A program made the translations under genes and the position numbers. DNA of 64,000 nucleotides. Origin: Glebionis coronaria (taxonomy: Eukaryota > Streptophyta > Magnoliopsida > Asterales > Asteraceae). A model generated the notes under the pieces. The model made no database searches and was not told the origin of the DNA. It worked only from the letters and a program-made list of their open reading frames with translations. The stretch's first letter is position 1, and each line of letters opens with the position of its first letter. This document shows, piece after piece, positions 47,677 to 59,262 of the stretch. Location: the NCBI GenBank assembly GCA_025667525.1, contig CM046878.1, positions 93,635,237-93,699,236 of the forward strand, written 5' to 3'.

Positions 47677-50515
47677 ATGTCTACTCCCGAGTTAAACTCC
47701 TCCTCCTCCTTAACCCCCAACATCAAGATTCCCATGCTAGACCCAGACAATTTTGAGCTGTGGAAGTTTAACTTTGAACAGTATCTTCAAATCCATGACT
47801 ACACCCTATGGGAAAATATTGAATTTGGAAACACATTCAATAAATCTCAAAAGACTGCAGCTGCCATCTTGACAAGAACAAATGTTCAAGGCTCTACTAA
47901 AGAGGAACGAAAAGAAAAACCTGAAGATGGTAGAGCTGTCTCAGCTGAGGACATAGAAAAGAGAAGGAATGACATGAAAACCCTAAGCATTCTCAAACTC
48001 TCTTTGGGACAAGCCAATCAGCACAAATATAGAAGCTATGAGTCTGCAAAAGATCTTTGGGCAGCCCTTGAAGTTGCTTATGGTGGTAATGCTGATACTG
48101 TACAAGAGAAAAAGAAGAAACTCTTGCATGAGTATGCTGTTTTTAAAGATGAACCTAATGAAAAGCTAAGTGGAGTGAGAAGTAGACTTCTTGACATTAC
48201 AAGCAAGCTGTCCTTTATGGGAACAGTGCTTGGTGATGTTGATATCATCACCACTTTTCTTAAAAGTCTTGGTGATGTATGGAAGATTGAAGCAAGGTCT
48301 ATAAGTGCTAATAATACTCACAAAAGTTCTACTTTTGATGATGTTTACAATAAACTGAGGCTGGTAGAGAATGAAACTCTTTTGGATCAAGGAAGAAAGT
48401 CTACCAATGGAAATATGGCCTTCTTCTCACATAGTGAAGGTCAATTTGATCAAAAGGAGTCATACATGCACCCCGTTACTGGATCAACCTTTGTCAACGC
48501 TGGATCAAGCTTTGTCAACGCCACACATTCAGACGCTGACACATACAATGTCGACTCTCCAAGAGTTAAGCCTACTGGTATTGATCTAGATACTGTTTGT
48601 GCATACATTGCTTCATTGCTTAATGGTTTAGTGATTACATATGAGGACCTTGAGCAAATTAGTGATGAGCATTTGGAGGAGATGGAAATAAAGTGGAATA
48701 TGGCCCTTGCAAGCATAAGGGCAAATAGATGGAATAGAAGATTTAAGAAGAAGATGACTTTTAATGCTAAGGACACTGCTGGATTTGATAAATCCAAGGT
48801 TGAGTGTTATAATTGTCATCGAATGGGACACTTAATGAGAGAATTCAGATCTCCAAGAAGATCTGATGCTGGAAAACCCTCAAGCCAAATCATCAAGGCT
48901 CAGGATTCCAAAGCTATGGTTGCAATGCAAGACATTGATGGTGTTGGCTGGGATTGGAGCTATTTGGCTAAGGATGAGGAAGAAAACAAAGCTTTGGTTG
49001 CAGAAAAGTAAGAAGAAGAGCATGTTCACTATGCTCTCATGGCACACTCCTTATCTTCATCAGACAATGAGGTATATGATGATGCATTTTGTAGTAAGGG
49101 TTGTCGTCTAAATACTGAAAAACATAACAAAGAAGTTTTAAGATTAACAACAAATGTGGTTAATGAAAGATGCAAGTTATCTAACTATCAACTTGCTCTT
49201 ACTCAAACTGAAAAGACTGTAGCTGAGTAGAAGAAAATGGAGTTTGACCTAAAAGATCAAATCAATATTTTAACTCATGATTTAAATGCTAGTATTAATG
49301 TTAGAAACATCATGGAGAGAGCCAACGGTGCTTTATAGGCTAAGTTAGATGAGGCTATCAAAAATAAAGATAATGTAGATCTTAAAATTCAGAGATTTGA
49401 TAAAGCCTCACAAACCCTAGAAAAATGTGTTAGTGAACAAAGGGATTCTAAGGATATGACTGGGATTGGGATGAAAGAGTATGCTGGTATTCCACCACCT
49501 ATTGGGAACTTCTATGGTGTCCTTAGAAAGGACTTGTCTTGGACTGGTATACCAGAACTCCAAGAAGAGGAATTTATTCCTCCACCAAGAGTTCTTACAC
49601 CAGTAGAGGAATACAGGCAGAAGTTGACTGATTTGAACCCATGGAAGAAACCCAACCCTACCTTGTTTGTTAAGGGTGGCATGCTTAGTGACAGTCCAAA
49701 TGAGTCTACACCTATAAAGGTGACAAACCCAACCACTGGCCTGTTGACCTTGGCTTAAACGTTGATAGAAAACCTAGTATTAAATATGCAGAAATGTATA
49801 GAAATCCTAGGTCACCAAAAAGCCAAATTAGTGATAATGGAACAGGTTTCTTTTCTTCTAGACCTAGGGTTATGTCTAGAAAAGCCTATTACACTTGTGG
49901 AAGTTTTTCACATTTAGCTTATAAGTGTGTCAATGCTTTAAAGGTCAACGCTGATAAAAAGTCAAACACTGTCAAACCCTAAACTTCTGTCCAGCAAAGT
50001 CCACAAGTTGTTAGACCAACCCCATTCTTTACTAAAGGGTCTAATACTTATGGACAAAGACCTTTTCAGAAGACCAATACATGGTCTAACAGACAATGGG
50101 TTCCTGTAGCAAACCCTAGGTTCAACGCTGATAAGGGTAATTTCAGCGTTGACAAGAACAAATTAAACGCTGACAGGAACGTTGCCATACCTAATAATGG
50201 AAAATATTTGCAACCAAAGGGAAAAGGGTATAAAGCTTCTTCTAGCTTGACATGGAGAACTAAGCAAAATCAAAACCCTAATTCAGATGGAATTTCTATA
50301 ACCTATTACAGATTTCATTATATTTCAAAGGTTATAACAAAAGCAATTGGGGTTAACTGGGTGTTTAATCCAAAAAGGGGTGAACAAGGGGTTGTCATTA
50401 GAACTAAGTCTGTTCTTGTTGAACAACCAAATGAATCCAAGTCTGCTCAGGCCTGGGTTCCCAAAGAAAACTAATTTGTTTTCTTTATGTGCAGGGCATT
50501 TAAAATCAGGTTAAT
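47677..50515 (+). pseudogene. SIRE gag, interrupted
   Basis: The frame from MSTPELNSSS at 47677 runs to 49758 with in-frame stops at 49009, 49228 and 49336, then shifts frame and continues to 50474. Visible parts: an N-terminal capsid-like region (LDPDNFELWKFNFEQYLQ; KDLWAALEVAYGG), a CCHC knuckle near 48803 read CYNCHRMGHLMREF (the last Cys is Phe), a coiled-coil-like stretch (about 49040-49440), and a second knuckle near 49887 read YYTCGSFSHLAYKC (the first Cys is Tyr). Motif units occur at 48497, 48518, 48533 and 48548, and at 50125, 50146 and 50167, read as N/S-A/V-D-K heptads. Gag would form the particle and bind element RNA. Several stops look like glutamine codons changed by C-to-T. 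Confidence 0.88.
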
Positions 50516-51948
50516 GATTATGGCTATTGGGATAGTGGATGCTCTAGGCACATGACGGGGAAGGAAGATTATCTGACAAATTTTATCCCCATTAAAGATG
50601 GTGACAAAGTGTACTTTGGAGGTGGATATGGAACTATCACAGGCAAAGGCACTCTTCTCACCGACAATTTGCGTATTGAAAAATGTTTCTGGTAAACGAA
50701 CTTGACTATAATCTGTTTAGTGTATCACATGTTTGTGATAACAAGAATAAGGTTCTTTTCACTGATACTAAATGCTTGGTGTTGAGCAAAGATTTTGAAA
50801 TGCCATATGAGAAATTCATTGATTATAGAACACCTAGGCATAAGGACATTTATAATGTGAATCTTAATGGAATTAGGATGAATAATAATTTGTCATGTCT
50901 ATATGCTAAGGCTTCAGTTGACGAGAGTAATCTTTGGCACAGAAGACTAGGGCACATTAATTTTAAGAATATAAATAGGCTTGTGAGACATGGTTTAGTT
51001 GATGGTTTGCCTGAAAAGGCTTTTCACAATGACCATTCTTCTGTTGCATGCCTTAAAGGAAAACAACACAAGGTCTCATTTAAGTCTAAACCAGTGCACT
51101 CTAGTTCTAAACCACTTCACTTGCTGCATATGGACTTGTTTGGTCCAACTAATATAGAAATCTTAAATGGTAAATCTTACTGTTTTGTCATCACTGATGA
51201 TTTTTCTAGATTTACTTGGACTTTCTTTTTAGCCTTGAAAAGTGACACTACTGATACTTTGATTAACTTTATTACCTAAATTGAAAAGAAGTCTGGTAAT
51301 GAGGTTAAGATACTTAGAAGTGACAATGGCGGTGAGTTTAGAAATAAGTTATTAGATGACTTTTGTGCCAAGAAACGGATTACTAGACAGTTTAGTGTAG
51401 CTAGAACCCTACAACAAAATGGGGTAGCTGAGAGAAAGAATAGAACCCTCATAGAAGCAGCAAGGACTATGTTGGCTGATGCTCACTTTCCCATTGCTTT
51501 TTGGGCTGAGGCTGTGAATACAGCTTGTTATGTTCAGAATAGGGCATTAGTCAACAAGATTCATAACAAAACACCTTACGAGTTACTCTGGGGCAGGAAA
51601 CCTAATATTGGTTTTCATAAACCTTTTGGATGTCATGTAGTTGTGTTGGATACTAGTGATGCCTTAGGTAAGTTTAGTGCTAAAGGTGATGAAGGCTACT
51701 TCATGGGTTATTCTATGCAGAGTAGAGGATATAGAGTTTACCTTAAGAAAGAAAAACGTATACTTGAAAAAGTACATGTTAGGTTTTTAGAAAGTAAACC
51801 TAGTGATCCTGAGAGTGGTCCAAATTGGTTATTTGACTTGGAACCTCTATCTAGGACATTGAATTCTATGCCTGTTACTAATCCAAACATTGTGAAGGTG
51901 ACTTCAAATGTTGTGGAAGAACCGATTGTTGATGTTTCAGGTAAATAG
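50516..51948 (+). pseudogene. SIRE protease and integrase
   Basis: The protease active site DSGCSRHMTG begins at 50531, in a frame different from its neighbours. From 50683 the pol frame gives LFSVSHVCDNKNKVLF, the pre-integrase LWHRRLGHINFKNINRL (the HHCC zinc site, with the usual first Cys of VACLKGK replaced by Ser), and the integrase core. Catalytic acids are visible: D in HMDLFGPT (about 51130), D in LRSDNGGEF (about 51320) and E in GVAERKNRTL (about 51430). The C-terminal part has KTPYELLWGRKP. TAA at 51277 and TAG at 51946 break the frame. Integrase would insert element cDNA; the 5-bp GTTTT duplication is its footprint. Confidence 0.9.
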
Positions 51949-54057
51949 GTTGATGAAGAGGTTGGATCACAAGCAGACAAAATAGCACCTATCCTTAAGT
52001 ATGTGACCATTCCCATATGGACATATGCATTTGTTGTTGTTGCTGCTGGAAAGGAAAAAGGTGGTCCCCAAGTATCACTAGTTGAAAACATGCATGATCT
52101 TTCAGGCACTGACAAAGGAAATTCTGGCGCTGACAAGACAAATTCAGGAGTTGATGCCTCAAACATTGACAGCTTTGGTTCAGGCGTTGACAGATCTTTT
52201 GACCATCTTTTCTCTTCCAATAATTTTGAACAAGGTGAACCTTCAAACAGAAATGGAAGGGATCATTCAGATGATGATGGAAGGGAGTCTGAAGAGGATA
52301 TTGGTAACATGAAAGATGAGATTGAGGACAACATACTTATTGAGGGAGGAGTGCTTACTTCTACAATAAAAAATCATCCTCCTTCTCTAATAATTGGTGA
52401 TGTAATGACTCCTGTGCAAACTAGAAGGTCTCATCAGAATCAAAGAGGATTTATTTCCAATATTCACAAGAAGGTTGATACCCCTCTTGTTCAAGCATGT
52501 TTTTTTGCCAGTTTTCTGTCACAATAGGAACCCAAGAAGATTTTTGATGCTCTCAAAGTACCAAGTTGGGTGGAAGCAATGCAGGATGAGCTTCACCAAT
52601 TTGCTATTCAGGATGTTTGGGAGTTGGTTGATTGTCCCAGACATGTTAGACCTATTGGGATAAGATGGGTTCTTAGGAACAAAAAGGATGAAAGAGGCAT
52701 TGTGGTCAGAAACAAGGCACGTTTAGTGGCTCAAGGATATACACAAGAGGAAGGGATAGACTATGAGGAGGTCTTTGTACCTGTTGCAAGGATTGAGGCT
52801 ATAAGGATTTTTCTAGCCTATGCTTCCTGCATGGGCTTTATAGTCTATCAAATGGATGTGAAGAGTGCTTTTCTTTATGGCACAATTGTTGAGGAGGTTT
52901 ATGTTATGCAGCCTCTTGGTTTTGAAGATTCAGAACATCCAGACAAGGTGTATAGAGTGAAGAAAGCTATGTATGGACTTCATCAAGCCCCAAGAGCATG
53001 GTATGGCACATTGTCCACCTATCTGGTGGAAAATGGATTCAAAAGGGGCACAATAGACCAGACCTTCTTTACAAAGAAGACTGGTAAAGATTTCTTACTT
53101 GTACAAGTCTATGTGGATGATATCATCTTTGGCTCTTCTAGTCCAAAGATGAGTGAAGACTTTTCCAAACTCGTGACAGACAAGTTCAAGATGAGTGCAA
53201 TGGGGGAGATGAACTTCTTTCTAGGGTTACAAGTACAGCAGAAAGAAGATGGTATCTTCATCTCTCAAGATAAATATGTAGCAGAGATCTTGACGAAGTT
53301 TGGCGTTTCTCCACATGAGAAACGAGCTAGTAATCCTATGGATAGAGAACACCCTTGGGGAAAAGTTGGAGATGGAAAAGAGGTGGATGTCAGGCATTAT
53401 AGATCAATGATTGGTTCATTGATGTATCTCACAGCTTCAAGACCTGACATTATGTTTGCTGTGTGTGCATGTGCACGCCATCAAGTGACTCCCAAAGAGT
53501 GTCATCTTCATGCTGTCAAAAGGATCTTTAGATACCTTAGGTGTTATCCAGACCTGGGATTATGGTATCTAAAAGATTCTTCATTGGAGCTTATTACATA
53601 TTCAGACAGTGATTATGGTGGTGACAAATTTGATAGAAAATCCACAACTGGTGGATGCCAGTTTCTTGGGAGTAGATTGATATATTGGCAATGCAAGAAA
53701 CAAACAGTGGTGGCCAATTCTACAACTGAAGCAGAGTATGTTGCTGCAGCTGCTTGTTGTGGATAAGTCTTATGGATTCAGAACCAGCTGTTGGATTATG
53801 GGTATAATTTCATGCATACTAAGATTTTTGTAGACAATAATAGTACTTTTTGCATTATTAAAAATCCTGTACATCACTCTAAAACAAAACACATAGAAAT
53901 TAGACATCATTTTATAAGAGATTGTTTTGAAAAAGGTTTAATACAACCAGATAGGGTTGACACAGAAGAAAATGTGTCTGATTTATTAACTAAACCTTTT
54001 GATACTGGACGATTTCAATACTTGGTAACAAGTATTGGAATGAACGATCTCACTTAA
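51949..54057 (+). pseudogene. SIRE linker, reverse transcriptase and RNase H
   Basis: In frame with the integrase. The linker (51949-52530) is acidic and Ser/Asn-rich and carries motif units at 52106, 52127, 52148, 52163 and 52184 (steps 21, 21, 15, 21). RT starts near 52600 ([29 protein letters not shown]) and has [11 protein letters not shown] and the catalytic YVDDIIFG (about 53110-53135). RNase H has [20 protein letters not shown] and SKTKHIEIRHHFIRD. Stops are at 52525 (TAG) and 53764 (TAA). The pol frame ends at 54057. The catalytic residues are kept, so decay appears limited to stops. Confidence 0.92.
52106..52192 (+). repeat. Spaced-motif module inside the SIRE pol linker
   Basis: GCACTGACA, GCGCTGACA, GAGTTGATG, ACATTGACA, GCGTTGACA at 52106, 52127, 52148, 52163 and 52184. 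This is five of the six units with the same 21-21-15-21 spacing as in the LTRs. The residues read SGTDKGN, SGADKTN, SGVDASN and so on. Confidence 0.92.
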
Positions 54058-55242
54058 TATGTGTTTTGGGATCTTATTGTAAAAGTATGTACAGGATATG
54101 CATTTGTTATTGGTCGTTATACAAAATTAGATTTTCCACTTTATTTGTCTAACGCTGACAAAGGTTATTTTAACGCTGATAAGTGTTAACGTGACGTTGT
54201 CAGCAACATGTTTGTTTTGTGGTTTTTGATCTAATTATGCAGGCGTTGTTAGCATTGTACCATTGGATACAGAGTTGCTTATGGATTCTTGGAGCATTAT
54301 TGGAGCATGTTTCAATTTATGGATGATGGTTGGAATATTTATATTCCTATCTTGGCATAAATTTTTATTACATGCATATTGTTTGGCAACTTATGTATCA
54401 TAGTTTAAGGGGAGGTTTAGGAACCTTTTAGGACTTCTTGGGTATTCCTATAATACTCTTATCACAATTCTAGATTGTGTCCACTGGTGAGTATGAATTA
54501 GTTTACTAACTCATGAGGCACTGTAGCATGCAAAGTTGATATACTATGCACGCTGCCAAGACTTTTTGGCCTAGAATTGGATGTGGTCTGTTGGGAGACT
54601 TGGGTATGATTTATATTGGGCTTACGTGGGAAGTTACAAAGGATTTTATGAGATAACTTCACTGTTAAGAATTTTGGTTAGCAAGGGACACTAGAGGACT
54701 GTTATGTCTATCTTGCATAAGCAAGTGTGTATGATTGGAAAGTGCTTGCCACCCTATTGTAATTTTCAGTTTATAGGTTATCTTCACTAGGATAAATCAC
54801 TTTGTTAAGGTCCTTTTTCATTTTTATTATTTTTATTTTTGGACGTTGACAGATTTATTTCCAAACGTTGTTGAGACCAATTTAGACGTTGACATGGCTT
54901 TTTCGAACGTTGACAAGAATATAGCCGTTGGGCGTTGATGGGTTATTTTTTACCGTTGACACTCATTGGGTCCAACCCAGTTGTTATTTTTGACGAAAAT
55001 TGGGGCCGTAATTTTAGGAGTTGGTAACTTTTAATTAATGAACAAGATAAGTTATTTTCTTTTCAAGATTTTAATCATAATATTTTGAAAATACTTGCCT
55101 TATTTTTTACCAATCACATGTGCCTACCTCTCCTATAAATTTGGCTCCTTCTTTTTAAACAGGGTACTTTCATATTCTTGTCTAACAACTTTTCTCCTAT
55201 AATTCATCTTTCATAACCTTTCAGAAACAACTTTCTACATCA
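54058..55242 (+). promoter_or_regulatory. SIRE spacer between pol and the envelope-position ORF
   Basis: Non-coding. Motif units lie at 54152, 54173 and 54194 (21-bp steps) and at 54843, 54865, 54886, 54907, 54932 and 54953. A purine tract AAGGGGAGG lies at about 54410. Near the right end a TATAAAT (55134-55140) and a CCTTTCAG acceptor-like site (ending 55224) precede the next ATG at 55243. The envelope-position ORF could thus be expressed from an internal promoter or a spliced RNA. Both are inference. Confidence 0.5.
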
Positions 55243-58200
55243 ATGGCGCCTAAGTTTAAACCGAGTGACTTGGTATTGGGATTCAAAAGTCAGCATAATA
55301 TGGTTGCTTATTTGGAGGCTGATGATGCTCTGTTTCCTCAATACACCCAGATGGTGGCGTATTTGAATGCATCTCCATTACGGTATGCTCTCTCTCATGC
55401 TCCTCTCATCCCTGTCACTCATATTAAACAGTTTTGGAACACTGTTAGTTCCTCAACACTTAATAATGTGACTACATTAACTGCTATTATCCATGGGCGT
55501 CCATGGGTGGTTACTGAAGCCTTGGTTCACCAGGCTTTGCATCTTAATGATGCAGATGGTATAACCACTCTTCCCATTGGTGAGATAGAATAGGGACTCC
55601 AAGCTTTCGGTTATCCTTTCCTTGAAGAGGGAACTATAAACAAATATAATAAACATGAATTCCCCCCAGCTTGGAAGTACTTAATACATGTTATCCTTCA
55701 ATGTTTAAGTCCCAAATGTACTGCACATAATGAAATTAACAGATCTATTGCTAGTGCAATTGTGTGTATTACTAATGGGCAAAAGTATAATTTTTCTAAA
55801 CTGATTTTTGATGGAATGTGTAAAAACAAGGGTAATAAGATGACTTTGGCTTACCCACGATTTTTACAAATGATTTTTGAGGAACAAAGGTATTGCACCA
55901 GGGATCATGATGATTTTTATTTGATCCATGTGCAAAAGAAAGCTATGTTTAGTAAGATGAATTCACCCCCTCACAGAGACTTACCCCTTACCCAAGCCAT
56001 GCTTGCTGTTATTGCAGCAACACAACCTCAACCTGACTCACAACCATTACTTGATCCATTGCCTGAACCATCAACTTCACCTCAACATATAGAAATTGAC
56101 AAAGAGCCCTTCAACGCTGACACGTTAAATGTTAGCGTTGATACTTCAAATCCAAACGTTGACACCTTTTTACAACAGACCCAAACACCCCTTAACCTTC
56201 AAACTGCTACCCAATCCACACCATCTTCTTCACCCCCAGACAATAGGATGGGAAAACGCCAAAGGACAATTGGAGTGTTCTACTCTGGTGCTCCTAGCCA
56301 TGTTACAGAGAGAACCACCACCACAAGTGTGGTTGGTGACATGGGTGAGGCTAGGACTATTGGTGCTAGCTTAGATGCAGGCCAAGCCAGTCCTAACATC
56401 TTTCAGACCTCATACATGGCCCATGACTCTACTATGGGAGGTCAAATACCCATTCTAGAGGAGGGCAGATTGGAACCATACACAATGTTAGAATTGACGG
56501 CTGTCTGCATTAGCTTGCAAAAGCAAAATGCAGACTTGGTACATAGTGTCAACACACAAGGCCTTGAACTCAAGCAATTGAGGGAGAGGATTGTTCTTTT
56601 GGAGGGTGCTAACAATAGGCGTGGTATGGAGGATTCTTCCAAAGGGGAGGATGAGCAAGTACATGTGAGTGACAAAGGCTCACATGATGGAGAATCTTTG
56701 GGTGTTGCTGAAGCTCTTACAAATTTGAAGAAGCAACCAGGTTTTGATGTCTCTTTGGTTACTCCTACAAATTTGAACTTATCCTTTACAGCAATGATGG
56801 AGCAGTTCACAAGAAGCGCTGACAAGAGTAAGGTGAGCGTTGACAAGCAGATTTTGGACGCTGACAAGTCAAGCACTGACAAGAGTAAGTTGGGCGTTGA
56901 CACACAAGATTTGGGCGTTGATAGACCCGCAAATATGGTTGATGTATTCCAGTCATCAGCTATCATCAAGGAAGTGTCTTCACAAGTACCATCATCATCT
57001 TTACCCTTCATTGATACACTAGATAGGGGTAAAGGAATTTTGGTAGAAACAGAGGTGCCCAAGGATGCAGCACAAGTAAAGTTTGATTCAATGTTGGCTG
57101 CACATCTCATGGAACAAGAAAAGAAGAAGGCTGTTGAATCACCATTTGTGGTTACTTCTGAGGAGCAAGAAGGAAGTAATGATGAAAGCACATATTCAAG
57201 TGTTATGATAATTGAAGAACCAGAAAGACTTGAATATGGTGATGAGTTGGCGAGGGAGAAACTTGCAGAGTTGAAGTTGAAGGTGGATTATGATATGCCA
57301 GAAGTTGCCTAGATGTACTTTGCTTGGGAGAATAAGGTCATGGAGAATCCAGACATGACAATTTCATATCAAATTTGGGGTTTTGAGATTCTGCTAAGAG
57401 TTCAAAGAGATTGCAAGGTAATTCTGAAGTAGAAGGCTAACAAAGTTTTCTCACAGTTGAAGAGAGATAGAAGGGAGCTTTATTATATGTTGCTTAGATG
57501 TCATCAAGGAGGTTGGACTTTTCAGAAGTTGCAGGGACTATCCTTTGAAGAATTGGAGTATAAGGCTTATCCTATTTGGGCAAGAGTGCAAGAGATGAAC
57601 ACTATCAGACTTCTTTCAGATGAAAGGAAAGAAGAACTTGCAGAAGAGATGGAGATTCAAAAGGCTATGATTATACCAAGACCATTGAAGAAGGGAGTTC
57701 CACTTGAGTTTCCTTCAGATTTGAATAGAGTGAATCCCAGTGAAGCTATTATTAGAAAGAGTATTAAGCTCTCTCCTATGGAAGCTTCAGATATGGTGAA
57801 AGTATTACCTCATGATTCCAGAAATCCTATCATTAGTTATGAAGAAGATGCAAGTGGGTTTTGGATGATTGGCAGATATGGGAAAGAGGTACATACTTTT
57901 ACTACTCTTATGTCTTTGTTTGCAAGTATTGATAGGGAAGACTTGGCAGACCTTTGGAGGTTACTGCTGGCCAAGTATGATTCTGAAGCACCTACTTCAG
58001 TAAATGGAATAAAGATTTGGTCAACATTCAAGAGAATGTATGCACCAGAAGAAGAAGATCCAGTTTGGAAGGATCTTGAGGATGATATCAGTGGACTTCA
58101 ATGGCGTCTATATCCAGCAGCTGGTGTGTATCATTTGAGTTCTACAAAGTTTTCTGAATATCTTCTTGTGGATGCTGAGTATCCTATGTCCAAAGAAGTT

Positions 58201-58320
58201 TTGGAAAAGATGAAGACAACACAGCTGGAGATTGACTACTCAAGTGACGTGGCCAAAGATTTGATTAGACATGTTTATTACCAATTTGATAAGATTTGTA
58301 AGAATCCTCCTAGTTCTTAG
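55243..58320 (+). pseudogene. SIRE envelope-position ORF (function unknown)
   Basis: A single frame of about 1,025 codons from MAPKFKPSDL to the stop at 58318, broken only by TAG at 55591, 57310 and 57430. The N-terminal third (HNMVAYLEADD, SPLRYALSHAPLIPVTHIKQ, FWNTVSSS, KYNFSKLIFDGM) resembles the conserved extra ORF of SIRE-type elements that databases often leave unnamed. The middle is Pro/Ser/Thr-rich with motif units at 56114, 56135 and 56156 and a full six-unit module at 56816-56923. The C-terminal third is a compact, well-formed domain of unknown kind (KRDRRELYYMLLRCHQGGW; FWMIGRYGKEVHTFTTLMS). I see no obvious signal peptide or membrane segment, so calling it an envelope protein is not supported by the sequence. 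Confidence 0.8.
56816..56923 (+). repeat. Spaced-motif module inside the envelope-position ORF
   Basis: GCGCTGACA, GCGTTGACA, ACGCTGACA, GCACTGACA, GCGTTGACA, GCGTTGATA at 56816, 56837, 56858, 56873, 56894 and 56915: spacing 21, 21, 15, 21, 21, exactly as in the LTRs. Encoded repeats: SADKSKV, SVDKQIL, DADKS, STDKSKL, GVDTQDL, GVD. Confidence 0.95.
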
Positions 58321-58372
58321 TTTTTATTCAGAAACTTGATTACTAGAGTAGATATAAAGTTTAGGGAAGGAT

Positions 58373-58876
58373 TGTTGGAAATAAAATGTAGCCAATACAC
58401 TTGGACGCTGACAAGAGCAATCTGGACATTGTTAAGAAGAAATCAAGCGTTGATAGGACAAGCGTTGATAGGAAGAAGTCAAGCGTTGATAAGAAGAAGT
58501 CAAGCACTGATAGAAGACTTAGTCTACACGTATTATGTTTCTAGTTTGTTTCTAGTAAAGATATGATCAACAATGTATTTCTTATCTTTATGTTTACCTA
58601 AAATAGTTGATACGTAGACTCTTGTACAAGGCTCCTTAATCTATAAAAGGAGGCCTTTAGGTATTAGTTTGATATACGTTTTCACACTTTCATTGTTCGC
58701 AAGTTTGTTTTATCAATCAAAGTGAAAGTTTGGTTTACATTGTTTGTGTGTTCTTGTTTAAGTATTAATTCCGCATAATACTTAAATTGTTACATATACA
58801 ACAAAGTTTCTCTACGTGTTTAACTTGATTTAGTCTCGTTTACACAAGCTAAATCGATCTAAGTTTGGGATCAATA
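58373..58876 (+). repeat. SIRE 3' LTR
   Basis: 504 bp. It has the same layout as the 5' LTR, with motif units at 58405, 58426, 58447, 58462, 58483 and 58504. The ORF at 58336-58566 is an out-of-frame reading of the module. Confidence 0.92.
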
Positions 58877-58881
58877 GTTTT

Positions 58882-59262
58882 AGGTTTGTTATATAGAGTT
58901 TAGATAGCTTGAATTGGTCTACTAGTCACCATATGCACAACGAACTAGCTACAGCCCCGCCCCATTTTTCTGTGATTAAAACCACATCAGCAGGTCCCTT
59001 GACTTATTTTTGAGTTTTGGGTGTTCGTTATTTGGTCACTAGTGTATTCTTAGGTTAGTATAAGTCCCACGTCACCTGATATCTTGGTTTCGTGAAGATT
59101 TGGTGAGTAAAAGTTGCCGTAGAACTCACTGCTTTACTCAGGAAACCCGCAGCCCCCCATACTTGCTGAATTTTCTTGATTTGTGTGAATTTGTTACTTG
59201 ATCTTTGTGTTTGTGTTTGCATTTTTATGTTTGTGATTGACTCCTCACAAGTCAATACTTGT
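58882..59262. other. Repeat DNA, continuation of the 43.4-47.1 kb region
   Basis: Sequence that was contiguous with 47073 before the SIRE element landed. No gene is seen. Confidence 0.5.

Larger units (their letters stand above)
47079..58876 (+). mobile_element. Full-length SIRE-type Copia retrotransposon, 11.8 kb
   Basis: LTRs 47079-47581 and 58373-58876 begin TGTTGG and are flanked by GTTTT (47074-47078, 58877-58881). PBS TGGTATCAGAGC is at 47584-47595; the polypurine tract TTAGGGAAGGAT is at 58361-58372. The order is gag, protease, integrase, RT, RNase H, then a long spacer and a ~1,025-codon ORF in the envelope position, the arrangement of the SIRE/Maximus lineage. All ORFs carry a few stops, so this copy is not autonomous. 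The 5' LTR ends CA and the 3' LTR TA. The LTRs differ at more positions than those of the two other LTR elements here, so it is older. A spaced-motif module recurs in the LTRs, ORFs and spacers. Confidence 0.93.

Noticed and set aside
56442..57191. Minus-strand ORF of 249 codons
   Set aside because: Mirror of the low-complexity middle of the SIRE extra ORF; the plus frame is open for about 1,025 codons with only three stops.
55243..58320. Calling the SIRE extra ORF a viral envelope protein
   Set aside because: No signal peptide, transmembrane segment or fusion-peptide-like stretch was seen; only its position fits.
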